64,000 bases of DNA from NCBI RefSeq assembly GCF_002742645.2, contig NZ_CP033875.1, forward strand, positions 2,706,001 to 2,770,000. The letters run 5' to 3'. Of the stretch, positions 24,548 to 33,928 are shown one piece after another. A model generated the notes under the pieces. That model did no database searches and was not told the origin of the DNA. It was given only the letters and a program-made list of their open reading frames with translations. The translations under genes and the position numbers were made by a program. Numbering within the stretch: the stretch's first letter is position 1; every line of letters starts with the position of its first letter. This DNA is from Caulobacter sp. FWC26. GTDB taxonomy: Bacteria; Pseudomonadota; Alphaproteobacteria; Caulobacterales; Caulobacteraceae.

Positions 24548-25543
24548 ATGATCGATCAAACGCACCGTTCAACGGACACCGAACAGGAGGCGGCCGACTG
24601 GTACGCTCGCCTGAACTCCACGGTGATCGAGAGTTCGGACGTGACGGCCTTTGAGGCGTGGCGCAAGATTCCGGACAATCGTCAGGCCTATGATCGCTTG
24701 TCGGCCGCGGCTTCAAGGTTGCGCGCGCTGCGCGGCGATCCGGCGCTGGAGGACCTCGCCGACGACGCCTTGGCGCGGGCCGCCAAGAGCAGAACCGGTC
24801 GACGCATGGTCAGCAAATCCGCTGGGGTTGGCGCAGGCCTCCTGCTCGCCGCTGGCTTGGTGGTCGGCGCCGTGAGCCTGAACAACGCCATGGGACGGCG
24901 GTATGAGTCCGCTGTCGGCGAGCGGAAGACCGTGCAGCTGAGCGACGGTTCGGCCGTCCTTCTGAACACCAACAGCCGCATCGCCGTTCGTCTGACAAAG
25001 GATCGACGGCTGGTGAAGCTAGTGCGGGGACAGGCGATGTTCGACGTCGCGCACGACAAAACCCGCCCCTTTGTGGTCACAGCGGGGAGCACGTCGATCA
25101 CAGCGATCGGCACCCGCTTCGACGTCTATCGCCAATCGGACGCCGTCCAGGTCACGCTGGCTGAAGGCAAGGTCGCGGTGCGAGATCAGGGGCGCGAGAC
25201 CAAGGCGTGGACGCTCAGCCCAGGCCAGAAGATCGTCGTCGGGCCCGCAGCCGCAAAGCCCTCGCGAACCGATGTTGCGGCCGACACGAGCTGGACCGCC
25301 GGACAGATTGTGTTCCACAACGCCCCGCTCGACGCTGCGGTCGCGGAGGTCAATCGCTACAGCGCCCGCAAGGTCGTGCTGGCCGAGGGCGCGCCCCACA
25401 ATCTGGAAATCAACGGCACGTTCCCGACCGGGGACGTCGATGGTTTCGCGATGGCGGCGAGCAACATCCTGGACCTGGAAACCCATACCGCCAGCGGCGG
25501 CAAGACCATCGAATTGCGCCCGCGCGGCGCGCCGTCGCCATGA
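24548..25543 (+). CDS. FecR-like anti-sigma/signal transducer
   Basis: A 331-aa bitopic protein. The N-terminal cytoplasmic domain carries the conserved ADWYARLNS and FEAWRKIPDNRQAYDR. A membrane helix is near residues 94-113 (GVGAGLLLAAGLVVGAV). The periplasmic FecR domain has VGERKTVQLSDGSAVLLNT, LVRGQAMFDVAHDKTRPFVV and ITAIGTRFDVY. A C-terminal secretin/STN-contacting region follows. It relays the receptor state to the sigma factor encoded just upstream. Confidence 0.93.
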   Translation: MIDQTHRSTDTEQEAADWYARLNSTVIESSDVTAFEAWRKIPDNRQAYDRLSAAASRLRALRGDPALEDLADDALARAAKSRTGRRMVSKSAGVGAGLLLAAGLVVGAVSLNNAMGRRYESAVGERKTVQLSDGSAVLLNTNSRIAVRLTKDRRLVKLVRGQAMFDVAHDKTRPFVVTAGSTSITAIGTRFDVYRQSDAVQVTLAEGKVAVRDQGRETKAWTLSPGQKIVVGPAAAKPSRTDVAADTSWTAGQIVFHNAPLDAAVAEVNRYSARKVVLAEGAPHNLEINGTFPTGDVDGFAMAASNILDLETHTASGGKTIELRPRGAPSP

Positions 25544-25663
25544 CGTCACATTTTTTTCACAGGGCGGTAGGGTAAACCGCCCTCCCCGGTGTCTCCCCCA
25601 TATCGCCGGTATCGAGCGCCCGTCACGGTGACGCGGCCCGGCCAGCGAGCCGGGGGTGTTTGA

Positions 25664-28600
25664 ATGTCGTTGTCGTATCGCCGCGTCCTATTGGCCTGGG
25701 TCTCACCGATCGCCTGCATTGCCGCTGCGCCCAGCGTCGGCATGACGGCCGAGGCCGCCGTTCAAGTCGAAATACCTGCAGGTCCGCTCGACGTCGCGCT
25801 GCTGACACTCGGTCGCCAGGCCAAGCTGAAGATCATGTTCACCAGCGATCTGGTCGCGGGCCGCAAGACGGCAGGGGTCAGCGGCCGAATGACGCCTTCG
25901 CAGGCGCTCTCCCAGTTGCTGGCGGGCGCCAAGATCGACGTGCGCCAGGCCGGCCCCGGCGTGCTGGTGCTCTATCCCCACGGTCAGAGCGTCATGCGCC
26001 CGGTCGCCAATGCGAAGGGGGCGTTGGTCGGTTCAAGCGGCGAGGCTTCGACACTGGCCGGGGACCCGCTGACCGCGACCACCCTGGCTCAGACCCTGCC
26101 GTCGCTGGCCCCTGCGTCCACGTCCGGGGAACCCTTCACGGTCTCGGAAATCGTGGTCGGAAGCCACATTCGCGGCGCCCGTAGTGGAGCCTCACCGGTT
26201 TTGGTGCTCGGCCGCGAGGACCTCGATCGCGGCGGCTACGCCACGGTCGCTGACGCGCTGACGGATCTGCCCCAGGCATTCGGCGGCACGACGAGCGACG
26301 ACACCATCATGACAGGCGCCGACACCACCGGCACCAATCAGGCGCGGGCCACGGCGGTCAATCTGCGCGGTCTCGGCGCGGACGCCACCCTGGTCCTGGT
26401 CAACGGCCGCCGGTTGGCCGGCGCTGGCCTGCTCGGAGACTTCTCCGACCTGTCGTCCATTCCTCTGGCCGCCGTCGCGCGCGTCGAAGTGCTGCTCGAC
26501 GGCGCCTCGGCGCTCTACGGGTCGGACGCTGTCGGCGGCGTGGTCAATGTCGTGCTGCGCGACCGCTACGACGGCACCGAGACGCGGGCGCGGATCGGCG
26601 GGTCTACCCACGGCGACATGGGCCAACGGCAGCTGGCGCAGACCTTCGGCAAATCCTGGAACACGGGTTCGCTGCTGCTCACAGCCGAATACCAGAGCCG
26701 GGATCGATCGCAATCGTCCGACCGTGACTACACGGCCAATGCCGATCTGCGCCCCCTGGGCGGCAGCGACCGCCGACTATACTATTCGATGCCAGCGACG
26801 ATCCTGGGCATCGATCCCGTCACCTTCTCGCTCGTGCCGATGTGGGCCGTACCGGCCGGCCAGGACGGGACGCGCCTGAAGCCCTCCGACTTCATCGCCG
26901 GCGCTCAGAACCTGATCAACTGGCGCGCGGCGGTCGACAACCTGCCCAAACAAGAGCGCGGCGGGTTCTACGCGGCGGTGACCCAGGATGTCGGCTCGAG
27001 GATCACGCTCAACGCGGACGCCCGGTACAGCGATCGCCGCTACACGGCCTATTCGGTGGCGCCCTTGACCGTGATGGTCGTCGACGCTCGAAACCCCTAC
27101 TTCGTCTCGCCCAATGGCGCGTCCAGCAACTATCTGGGCTATTCGTTCCAGAACGAGACCGGCGGCTTGAAAAACACTGGCGAGGTGCAAAGCCGCGCGC
27201 TGTCGATCGGGGGCAAGGTCCGTCTTCCCGCAGATTGGCGGCTGGATCTCTACGCCGGCCACGGCGAGGAGATCGCCACCAGTCTCTCGACCCACGGCCT
27301 GAACTCGGCCTTCCTCAATGAGGCCCTGGGCGCGACGCCCGACAACCCGCTGACCGCCTACAACGCTGCCCGTGACGGCTACTTCAATCCCTACATCGGC
27401 CTGGGCCGCAACAATCAGACGGTGCTGGATTTCGTGATGTCCGGCTATGACACGCGGCGCACGGTCGGGCGGCTCGACACGGTCAGCGCCACCGCCGACG
27501 GCCCGTTGTTCACGCTTCCGGCCGGGGCCGTGCGCCTGGCCCTCGGCGCCCAGTGGCGAGAGGAAGGCCTAAAGACCATCGGCGTTTCGGGAAGCGTGGC
27601 GGCGACGCCGCGCCCGGCTTTCTCGCGCTTCGCCGAGCGCCGGGTGTCCTCCCTGTTCGCCGAACTGCGCGCGCCGCTGTTTGGCCCGGACTTCCGCCGT
27701 CCGGGGCTGGAGCGTCTGGAGCTTTCAGCCGCAGTGCGTCGCGAGACCTATACCGGCGGCCTTTCCAGCACGGTGCCGAAGATTGGCGTGGTCTGGGGCC
27801 CAACCGCCGACATCAACCTCAAGGCCACCTATGGCGAATCCTTCCGGGCGCCGTCGCTCAGCCAGCAATCGGATCCCGAGACCGCCTCCCCGACCAATGT
27901 CAGCTTCGGATCGGGCACGGCGTTGACCCTGATCCGCTACGGCGGCAACCGCGACCTCAAGCCCGAGCAAGCCAAGTCGTGGACAGCCGGGATCGAGTGG
28001 GCGCCGGCGGACCGTCCCGGAACGCGCCTCTCGGCCACCCTGTTCGACACCCGGTTCACCAACCGGATCGCACGGCCCGCCAACGACAACATCTCGACCG
28101 TGTTGACCGCCCCGGACCTGGCGCCGTTTCGGACCTTCGTGAACCCTGGAACCAACGCCGCCGATCTGGCGCTGATCCAGGACCTGCTCAAGAACGCGAC
28201 CTCGGCTGCGGCCGGCCTGTATCCGGCAACCAGCTACCGGGCGATCGCCGACGCGCGCTACGTCAATGCCGGCGCGTTTCATGTGCGGGGCCTGGACCTG
28301 ACCGGGACCTACGGCCTGACGGTCAAGGGCGACCCGGTGGTGATCGGCGGCAATCTCTCCTGGCTGATGTCCTATGCCCGCAAGATCACGGCCGCCGCGC
28401 AGTCGGTGGAGCTGGCCGGGATGGCGACCTTCCCGGCCGACCTTCGGGCGCGTTTCTACACGAGCTGGACGCACGGCGCGTTCACGACCACTGCCTCGTT
28501 GAACCATATCGGCGACCTTCGGGACGTAGACGCCAAACGGATCGCAAGCCAGACCACCTTCGACCTGCAGGTCCAGTGGACGTCGCCGGCCAAGGACGGG

Positions 28601-28753
28601 GCATTTCGCAATCTGAGCCTGGCGCTGACGGCGCAGAATGCCTTCGACAAGGATCCGCCGTTCTATGACTCGCGGCTCGGCGTCGGCTACGACCCGGCCA
28701 ACTACGATCCGACCGGACGCCTCGTCGCGCTCCAGCTGACCAAGGCCTGGTAG
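25664..28753 (+). CDS. TonB-dependent receptor with STN signalling domain
   Basis: A 1029-aa outer-membrane receptor. A signal peptide is followed by a secretin/TonB N-terminal (STN) domain, about residues 35-105 (IPAGPLDVALLTLGRQAKLK .. GRMTPSQALSQLLAGA). A plug domain follows (ADALTDLPQAFGG, VNLRGLGADATLVLVNGRRL, LLDGASALYGSDAVGGVVNV) and a 22-strand barrel ending in a terminal aromatic (LTKAW). It sits between FecI/FecR and a lasso isopeptidase, so the likely ligand is a lasso peptide or lasso-delivered cargo. The long region between STN and plug (about 110-165) is Ala/Ser/Thr-rich. Confidence 0.93.
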   Translation: MSLSYRRVLLAWVSPIACIAAAPSVGMTAEAAVQVEIPAGPLDVALLTLGRQAKLKIMFTSDLVAGRKTAGVSGRMTPSQALSQLLAGAKIDVRQAGPGVLVLYPHGQSVMRPVANAKGALVGSSGEASTLAGDPLTATTLAQTLPSLAPASTSGEPFTVSEIVVGSHIRGARSGASPVLVLGREDLDRGGYATVADALTDLPQAFGGTTSDDTIMTGADTTGTNQARATAVNLRGLGADATLVLVNGRRLAGAGLLGDFSDLSSIPLAAVARVEVLLDGASALYGSDAVGGVVNVVLRDRYDGTETRARIGGSTHGDMGQRQLAQTFGKSWNTGSLLLTAEYQSRDRSQSSDRDYTANADLRPLGGSDRRLYYSMPATILGIDPVTFSLVPMWAVPAGQDGTRLKPSDFIAGAQNLINWRAAVDNLPKQERGGFYAAVTQDVGSRITLNADARYSDRRYTAYSVAPLTVMVVDARNPYFVSPNGASSNYLGYSFQNETGGLKNTGEVQSRALSIGGKVRLPADWRLDLYAGHGEEIATSLSTHGLNSAFLNEALGATPDNPLTAYNAARDGYFNPYIGLGRNNQTVLDFVMSGYDTRRTVGRLDTVSATADGPLFTLPAGAVRLALGAQWREEGLKTIGVSGSVAATPRPAFSRFAERRVSSLFAELRAPLFGPDFRRPGLERLELSAAVRRETYTGGLSSTVPKIGVVWGPTADINLKATYGESFRAPSLSQQSDPETASPTNVSFGSGTALTLIRYGGNRDLKPEQAKSWTAGIEWAPADRPGTRLSATLFDTRFTNRIARPANDNISTVLTAPDLAPFRTFVNPGTNAADLALIQDLLKNATSAAAGLYPATSYRAIADARYVNAGAFHVRGLDLTGTYGLTVKGDPVVIGGNLSWLMSYARKITAAAQSVELAGMATFPADLRARFYTSWTHGAFTTTASLNHIGDLRDVDAKRIASQTTFDLQVQWTSPAKDGAFRNLSLALTAQNAFDKDPPFYDSRLGVGYDPANYDPTGRLVALQLTKAW

Positions 28754-28789
28754 GCCAAAACCCTCTCTCTTTCGCCATCGGAGACTGCG

Positions 28790-31249
28790 ATGCGACACTT
28801 CGCATGGCTGGCGCTCGCCTGTGGTCTGGCCACATCGAGCCCGGCTGACGGGCAAGCGTTCTCGGTCGAGGACCTACTCTCGCTGGAAGAACTGGGCCGC
28901 ACGGCGTTCTCGCCGGACGGCCGCTGGCTGGTGTTCGAGATCCAGGGCCCTTGGAAGAGCGCGCCGCGCTTCGATCAGGACTTCCTGATCGGCGCGGCGG
29001 CCAGCCGCCTGATGCTGCTCGACCTCACCGATCGCGGACCGGCCCGGGCGTTGCTGCGGGGCCTTGCCGGCGACGGCGAGACCTTCGGCGCCTTCTCGCC
29101 GGACGGCGCGCGCCTGATCGTGTTTCGCCAACGCGGCCATGCGCGGGAACTGGGTGTCGTCACCCTGGCGAGCGGCGCTGTCGCGTGGTCGGGACGCCTT
29201 GTCGAGCCGGAGCTGTGGTTTGCCCAAGCGCGTTGGCGCGACAATCGAGAGGTGGTGGCCATTTCACGTCCTCTCGAGGCCCAGGCCCGCCTGGCGGGTC
29301 TGGGCTGGCTCGCGGGCGAGCGCCTGCAGCAGGCCTGGGCAGCCGGCGCTCGCGGCGAGATCTCAGTGACGGCGCTGGGCAGCGGCCGCTTCTCCGGCGT
29401 CAACGCGCCGGCCAGCACCGCCAGCCTGGTCGCGATCGATGGCGTGTCCGGCGCGGTCCGGGACCTGACCCAGGGCGCGTTCAGCGACCTGATGGTCGCT
29501 CCGGGCGGTCGAACCGCAGCCCTGATCGAAGACGGCGAGCGAACGCAGCCTTCGACGAGCAGCACCATGCGCGTGGGCTATCCGCCGCGTCGCCTGCGGC
29601 TGGTGATGGTCGACCTCGTGAGCGGGAAGCGGACGATCCCTTGCCCGCGCTGCGATCTCATTCGCGGAACCTGGACCTGGTCGCCGAAGGGAGACGCGGT
29701 GGCGGTCGCCGCCCGTCCCGATGGCGATGGCTGGTCCGGTTACGGCTACTGGCGCCTTGCGGCCAACGGAACGGCGAAACCCCTCGCGCCGGACCTGACG
29801 CTCGGCGACACCGGTGGCCGGGATCCCAGGCCCATGCCGGGCCTTGCCTGGCTTGGTCGGGATCCGTTCGTCCTGGCGCGGGGTGGCGGAACCCCGCGCC
29901 AGGATTGGTGGCGTCTTGACGGCCGCCGCGCGGTCAAGCTCACGGGGACGATCGCCGAGCCCCAGGGGCCAGCGGTCATGATCACGGCCCGCGGCTTCGT
30001 CATTCGCAGCGCCGAGGGCCTCCAGCGCATCGGTGCTGACGGACGCCTGGCCCGCTTCGCGCCTTCTACGGCGAGCCTGGACGCGCCGGCCGACCTCCTG
30101 CCCGGCGAACCCAGGGCGACGAGAATGCTGTCGCAGGACGGCGAGCGCCGCTTGCTGGGGTCGAACGGGGAGCGCTCCGCGCCTCTCGATCTCCCGGCGA
30201 AGGCGCAGATCCTGGCCGCGTCGCAAGCCTGGGGGGGCGTCGCCGTCACAACGACCGATCCGCATGGTGTCGGCTCGTTGCAGGTGATCCGGCCCGGAGC
30301 GCCCGCGCGCGCGGTCGCCACCATAAATTCCGCCCTGGCCGACAAGGCTTTCGCCACACCGGAGGCGATCCGCCACAGAGGCCTGGTCGAGGCGGAGTTG
30401 ACGAGCTGGCTCTATCTTCCGCCCGTCTTGCCCACCGCCGGTCTCAAGGGGCTCATCGTCGTTCCTTATCCCGGCGCGCGCTACGCGCGTCCGCCCGTCG
30501 CGGCCGAGCCCGGCAGTCGATCGTTCGACACCAACGTCCAGCTGATGGTAGCGGCGGGCTATGCGGTGATCGTGCCCAGCCTTCCCATGGCCCGTGATCG
30601 TGAGCCGATGCCAGGGCTCGCCGAGGCGATGCTGCTGGCCGTCGACGCGGCGATCGCCACCCATCCCGTCCTGAAAGACAAGCCCCTGGCGGTGTGGGGT
30701 CAGAGCTATGGCGGCTACGGCGCCTTGGCGGCGGGTGTCCAGTCCAGCCGCTTCTCGGCGATCGTCGCCTCCGCGCCGATCACGAATCTCCTGTCATACT
30801 ACGGCGCCATCCATCCCGAGGCCCTGGCGTCTCCTGCCCTGATCACCATGCCCTCCGAGCTGGGGTGGGCTGAAAACGGCCAGGGCGCCATGGGCGGCCC
30901 GCCATGGTCGGCGCCCGACAAGTACCTGCGCAACAGCCCCGGTCTGCAGTCCGACAAGATCGGCGCGCCGGTGCTCCTGATCTATGGCGATCTCGATATG
31001 GATCTTGGCCAAGTGACCACGCTGTTCTCCTCGCTTCTCCGCCAAGGCAAGGACGCGCAGCTGCTGCTCTATCGCGGCGAGAGCCACGTGGTGATGAGCC
31101 CGGGTAATGTTCGCGATCTCTATGCGCGAGTGTTCGCGTTCCTGGACGCGGCCCTGCCGGGATCCGCCCTCGCGCCAGCGACGCCCGGCGGCGCGCCCAC
31201 TCCAGCGACGGTCTCGCCATCCCCCTCGGCGATGCGCCCTTCCCAATGA
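28790..31249 (+). CDS. lasso peptide isopeptidase (AtxE2-like prolyl oligopeptidase family)
   Basis: An 819-aa serine hydrolase with a signal peptide (HFAWLALACGLATSSPADGQ). A beta-propeller region follows and then a C-terminal alpha/beta-hydrolase domain. The nucleophile lies in WGQSYGGYGALAAG (Ser about 640), Asp in LLIYGDLDMDLG (about 733) and His in RGESHVVM (about 765). AtxE-type enzymes open the isopeptide bond of lasso peptides, here paired with a TonB receptor for uptake. The last ~30 residues (Pro/Ala/Ser-rich) extend past the normal domain end and overlap the convergent cyclase gene by 130 bp. Confidence 0.9.
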   Translation: MRHFAWLALACGLATSSPADGQAFSVEDLLSLEELGRTAFSPDGRWLVFEIQGPWKSAPRFDQDFLIGAAASRLMLLDLTDRGPARALLRGLAGDGETFGAFSPDGARLIVFRQRGHARELGVVTLASGAVAWSGRLVEPELWFAQARWRDNREVVAISRPLEAQARLAGLGWLAGERLQQAWAAGARGEISVTALGSGRFSGVNAPASTASLVAIDGVSGAVRDLTQGAFSDLMVAPGGRTAALIEDGERTQPSTSSTMRVGYPPRRLRLVMVDLVSGKRTIPCPRCDLIRGTWTWSPKGDAVAVAARPDGDGWSGYGYWRLAANGTAKPLAPDLTLGDTGGRDPRPMPGLAWLGRDPFVLARGGGTPRQDWWRLDGRRAVKLTGTIAEPQGPAVMITARGFVIRSAEGLQRIGADGRLARFAPSTASLDAPADLLPGEPRATRMLSQDGERRLLGSNGERSAPLDLPAKAQILAASQAWGGVAVTTTDPHGVGSLQVIRPGAPARAVATINSALADKAFATPEAIRHRGLVEAELTSWLYLPPVLPTAGLKGLIVVPYPGARYARPPVAAEPGSRSFDTNVQLMVAAGYAVIVPSLPMARDREPMPGLAEAMLLAVDAAIATHPVLKDKPLAVWGQSYGGYGALAAGVQSSRFSAIVASAPITNLLSYYGAIHPEALASPALITMPSELGWAENGQGAMGGPPWSAPDKYLRNSPGLQSDKIGAPVLLIYGDLDMDLGQVTTLFSSLLRQGKDAQLLLYRGESHVVMSPGNVRDLYARVFAFLDAALPGSALAPATPGGAPTPATVSPSPSAMRPSQ

Positions 31250-32979
31250 CGAACCCAGGCCTCAAGGGCTGCTGCGACCAGGATCTCCCCGTAGAAATCC
31301 TTCCACACCAGGGTCTCTGGCCGCAGCGCCGCCTCCAGGCGCGCCTTGTCGATCAGACCCTCCGCGACGAGACGCCCGTCCAGAAGCATCGGCCTAAGGG
31401 TTGGCAGGCTGGCGGCGATGCTTTTGCCGAAGAAGACGGTGATGTCGCCCTTGGACCGTCGCTCGGCCACGAGGGCCGGTAATCGATCGGAGAACGCGCG
31501 CCTTGCCAGGCGCCGGTCGCCTTCGCCGGCGCTGAGGATTGGGGCGGGAATCGAGAGACAGAGCTCGACCATCGGCTGGCCGAGCAAGGGATGAGCCAGG
31601 CGCGTGACGGCCCCGCGCCGCGTCCTGGCGACCACGTTCAAGCTGTTGACCAACCCCGCCACCTGGACCCGCTTGGCCGGCGCCAGCCCTTGCAGGTCGT
31701 CAAGCCAGGGATGGGCGACGCCGCGTGCGGCGTGGACGACGAACCGCTCTCTGCTCGCCGCCCCCTCCGTTGGCCGCCGCCCCCAGAACGCTTGACGGGC
31801 GAGACTCCAGACGGACCGGCGCGTGCGCCGCGCGACATCGCCGAGCGCGCGCAGGCGGCCGTCTTCGGTGACCGCGCCCTGCAGGATGTCCGCCGCGATC
31901 TCGGCCGCGCCGAGCTGGTAGAACACCACGTCGCCGCCGTGGCCGGTGAAAAGCACCTGCGCCTTCAATCGCTCGGCTTCGGCGAGCAAAAGGCGATCGT
32001 ACTCCGGGTCCAGGGCGTTCAGGCTCGGGCGCAGGCCCGTCGCGCCAAAGGCAAAGTCGTCTGACGCCAGGGCGAAGGGCGAGCGTTGAACCGTTGTCAG
32101 CGGCACGCCGATCGCGTCGGCGACGGCGCGCGCCCAGAGGCGCTCGTCGCCTTGCGCCTGATCGCGATAGAAGTTGATCGCGCCAGTGGGACGCCGACCG
32201 GCCCGGGCGAGCGCGGTGGCGACGATCGCCGAGTCCAGTCCGCCGGAGATTTCACAGAGCATCGTCTCGGCATCGCTGGCCTCAGCCGCGACGCTGACGT
32301 CCACCCAGCGCCTGAGCGCGTCAGCAGGATCGTCCGGCGGCCTGCGCTCGCGCACGATCCGGGCTGGCGACCAAAGGCGCAGGGATTCGCCCGCGCCGAC
32401 ACCATGCCGGCACTCTCCGGGGTCAACGCCCAGGACGCCGCTCAGCGGCGGGGCCGCGCCGGTCCGGCGAGGATCGTCCAGGAGATCGCCGACCCGGCGC
32501 CAATCGATCGCAAGCCCTAGCGGCGCGGCCAGGCCCCTGGGGGCTTCTGATCCAATCAAGGTGACGCCGTCCCGGCGCCAGATGAAGGCCTCGACCTGAC
32601 CGGTAGGATCGCGCAGCACGACCGGCGGGTCGGGGCGTCGCGGGGCCAGCACCGCCACGTAGCCGCCCCAAGCGCTCTGGATGAGGCGCGAGACCGCCTC
32701 GATGGGATCCAGATCGACCAGGCCATCGAGCTGAGGTTGGCGCGCCTCCCCAGCCTCTCCCGCCGCTCGATCGAATACGCGCCCCAGCAAGACGCCACCG
32801 ACGCCGTGCGCGCCGGCAAGCGGCAGGACCGGCAGCGGCGCGGCGCCCTTGACCAGCACCGCCAGGGCATAGGCCTTGACGACATGGCGCCATCCTTGCC
32901 GCGCGACCAGGTCTTCGAGCATGGCGTCGAAGGCGGCGGCGGTGGCGCCGGGCGTGCGGACCAGAACGATATAGCCCAT
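31120..32979 (-). CDS. lasso peptide macrolactam cyclase (C protein, asparagine-synthetase-like)
   Basis: A 619-aa ATP-dependent enzyme that activates the acceptor Asp/Glu side chain as AMP ester and closes the ring onto residue 1. The PPi-loop SGGLDSAIVATALARAG lies near residues 244-260. Downstream are FTGHGGDVVFYQLGA and the C-terminal RLAHPLLGQPMVELCLSIP. The N-terminal ~200 residues resemble a degenerate glutaminase domain. It is 3 bp downstream of the B gene. The C-terminal tail (from about 31250) is low-complexity and lies inside the isopeptidase gene on the other strand. Confidence 0.92.
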   Translation of the reverse strand: MGYIVLVRTPGATAAAFDAMLEDLVARQGWRHVVKAYALAVLVKGAAPLPVLPLAGAHGVGGVLLGRVFDRAAGEAGEARQPQLDGLVDLDPIEAVSRLIQSAWGGYVAVLAPRRPDPPVVLRDPTGQVEAFIWRRDGVTLIGSEAPRGLAAPLGLAIDWRRVGDLLDDPRRTGAAPPLSGVLGVDPGECRHGVGAGESLRLWSPARIVRERRPPDDPADALRRWVDVSVAAEASDAETMLCEISGGLDSAIVATALARAGRRPTGAINFYRDQAQGDERLWARAVADAIGVPLTTVQRSPFALASDDFAFGATGLRPSLNALDPEYDRLLLAEAERLKAQVLFTGHGGDVVFYQLGAAEIAADILQGAVTEDGRLRALGDVARRTRRSVWSLARQAFWGRRPTEGAASRERFVVHAARGVAHPWLDDLQGLAPAKRVQVAGLVNSLNVVARTRRGAVTRLAHPLLGQPMVELCLSIPAPILSAGEGDRRLARRAFSDRLPALVAERRSKGDITVFFGKSIAASLPTLRPMLLDGRLVAEGLIDKARLEAALRPETLVWKDFYGEILVAAALEAWVRHWEGRIAEGDGETVAGVGAPPGVAGARADPGRAASRNANTRA

Positions 32980-32982
32980 GGC

Positions 32983-33630
32983 TCAGACCACCAGGATCGG
33001 GTGGTAGGCGGACAGGCGCTCGGCCTCGTCGTCCAAGACCGCGTCCTCGACCTGTAGCCAGCAATGAGCGTCGAAAGGCCAGACGCTGACGCCAAAGACC
33101 CAGGCTGCGTCGTGCCCGAGCGCGCGAAGATAGGCGCGCAGCATGTGGCTGCGAAAAAGGCAGGCGCCGTCGATCGGGAGCCACGGCGTCAGGCGTCGGT
33201 AGGCCGCCAGATCGTCGAGGAAGTCAGGCGAGAGCGCCTGGGCCTGGGCGGGCGGTCCGGCAATGAGCTGCGCGAACGGCCGGTACCGGCCGGCGCGCGC
33301 GACGAGGACCGCGTGCGCCAGGGCGCGCCATCGCCGCACGGTCGCACGCGCGTCGATCGTCTCGAGGTGCTCCAGGATCCGACGCGCCGTGCGCGCCACC
33401 GGCGCGACACAGGCCGGCTCTGTCGTCGGGAGCGTCCCGCGCTCGGCCAATCGCGCCTCAACCAGCGCTCGCGCCAGCGGTTCGGGCGCGCCGTGCACCT
33501 GGCCGTCCGGGTCGATAACCACGCCCCTGATCGCGGGCAGGCAGAAATAGGCGTCGGCTTCGGCGTCGAGCAACACCAGGTCGTCCTCGACGCTGACTCC
33601 GCGCACGTGTCGGGCCAGGCACAGCGACAT
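32983..33630 (-). CDS. lasso peptide B protein (RRE fused to transglutaminase-like leader protease)
   Basis: A 215-aa protein that recognises and removes the precursor leader. Residues 1-80 resemble the PqqD-like recognition element (EDDLVLLDAEADAYFCLPAI .. GVVIDPDG). Residues ~95-215 are the B2 cysteine protease with Cys in IDGACLFRSHML (about 158), His in FDAHCWLQVED (about 190) and a following Asp. A GGAGG ribosome-binding site lies upstream of the ATG. It is followed by the cyclase gene with a 3-bp gap; the transcription order is A-A-B-C. Confidence 0.92.
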   Translation of the reverse strand: MSLCLARHVRGVSVEDDLVLLDAEADAYFCLPAIRGVVIDPDGQVHGAPEPLARALVEARLAERGTLPTTEPACVAPVARTARRILEHLETIDARATVRRWRALAHAVLVARAGRYRPFAQLIAGPPAQAQALSPDFLDDLAAYRRLTPWLPIDGACLFRSHMLRAYLRALGHDAAWVFGVSVWPFDAHCWLQVEDAVLDDEAERLSAYHPILVV

Positions 33631-33662
33631 GCTGCCTCCAGAGACTTTGGGAAAGACAGGGA

Positions 33663-33684
33663 GCCGGCGCCGCGCGGCGCCGGC
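33663..33684. terminator. perfect 22-bp GC palindrome between precursor and B gene
   Basis: Two 11-base arms, GCCGGCGCCGC and its exact complement, form a palindrome in the 61-bp gap between the downstream precursor gene and the B gene. As RNA it makes a strong hairpin with no T-run after it. It probably acts as an attenuator or RNA stabiliser that keeps precursor mRNA in excess over B/C message, as suggested for other proteobacterial lasso operons. Confidence 0.5.
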
Positions 33685-33691
33685 GCGCCCG

Positions 33692-33805
33692 CTAGACAGG
33701 GTCGTAGTAGAGCGGCAGGCCTTCTTCCATGTGCATAGTGCCGCCGCCGGCTCGGGTCAGGGCCATGGCGCTGCCGAGGCGGATCAGTCGAGGCATGGAG
33801 GTCAT
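33692..33805 (-). CDS. lasso peptide precursor 1 (core predicted AGGGTMHMEEGLPLYYDPV)
   Basis: A 37-aa ORF immediately upstream of B with GGAGA 8 nt before its ATG. The leader MTSMPRLIRLGSAMALTR carries the conserved Thr at -2. The predicted core is AGGGTMHMEEGLPLYYDPV (19 aa). Ala1 and Glu9 would make a 9-residue ring, then a 10-residue loop and tail with bulky Tyr15/Tyr16 as possible plugs. Ala1 lasso peptides are known from Caulobacter (the caulonodin group). Glu10 is an alternative acceptor but would need a 10-residue ring, which is not usual. Confidence 0.88.
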   Translation of the reverse strand: MTSMPRLIRLGSAMALTRAGGGTMHMEEGLPLYYDPV

Positions 33806-33928
33806 TGGACCGTCTCCATGAGCGTATGCCGCGCAAAAGCGCGATGAGACGGCGCGCCGTCGGATTGTGACCGGCAGGCGCGCCGCACGGAAGACGGCGT
33901 CCGCGAGCGGGCGCCGTCCGCGCCGGGT

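Noticed and set aside
33806..33928. third lasso precursor between the two precursor genes
   Set aside because: No ORF with the LIRLGSA leader and a -2 Thr; the gap holds only a GACGGCG/CGCCGTC hairpin (33893-33918).
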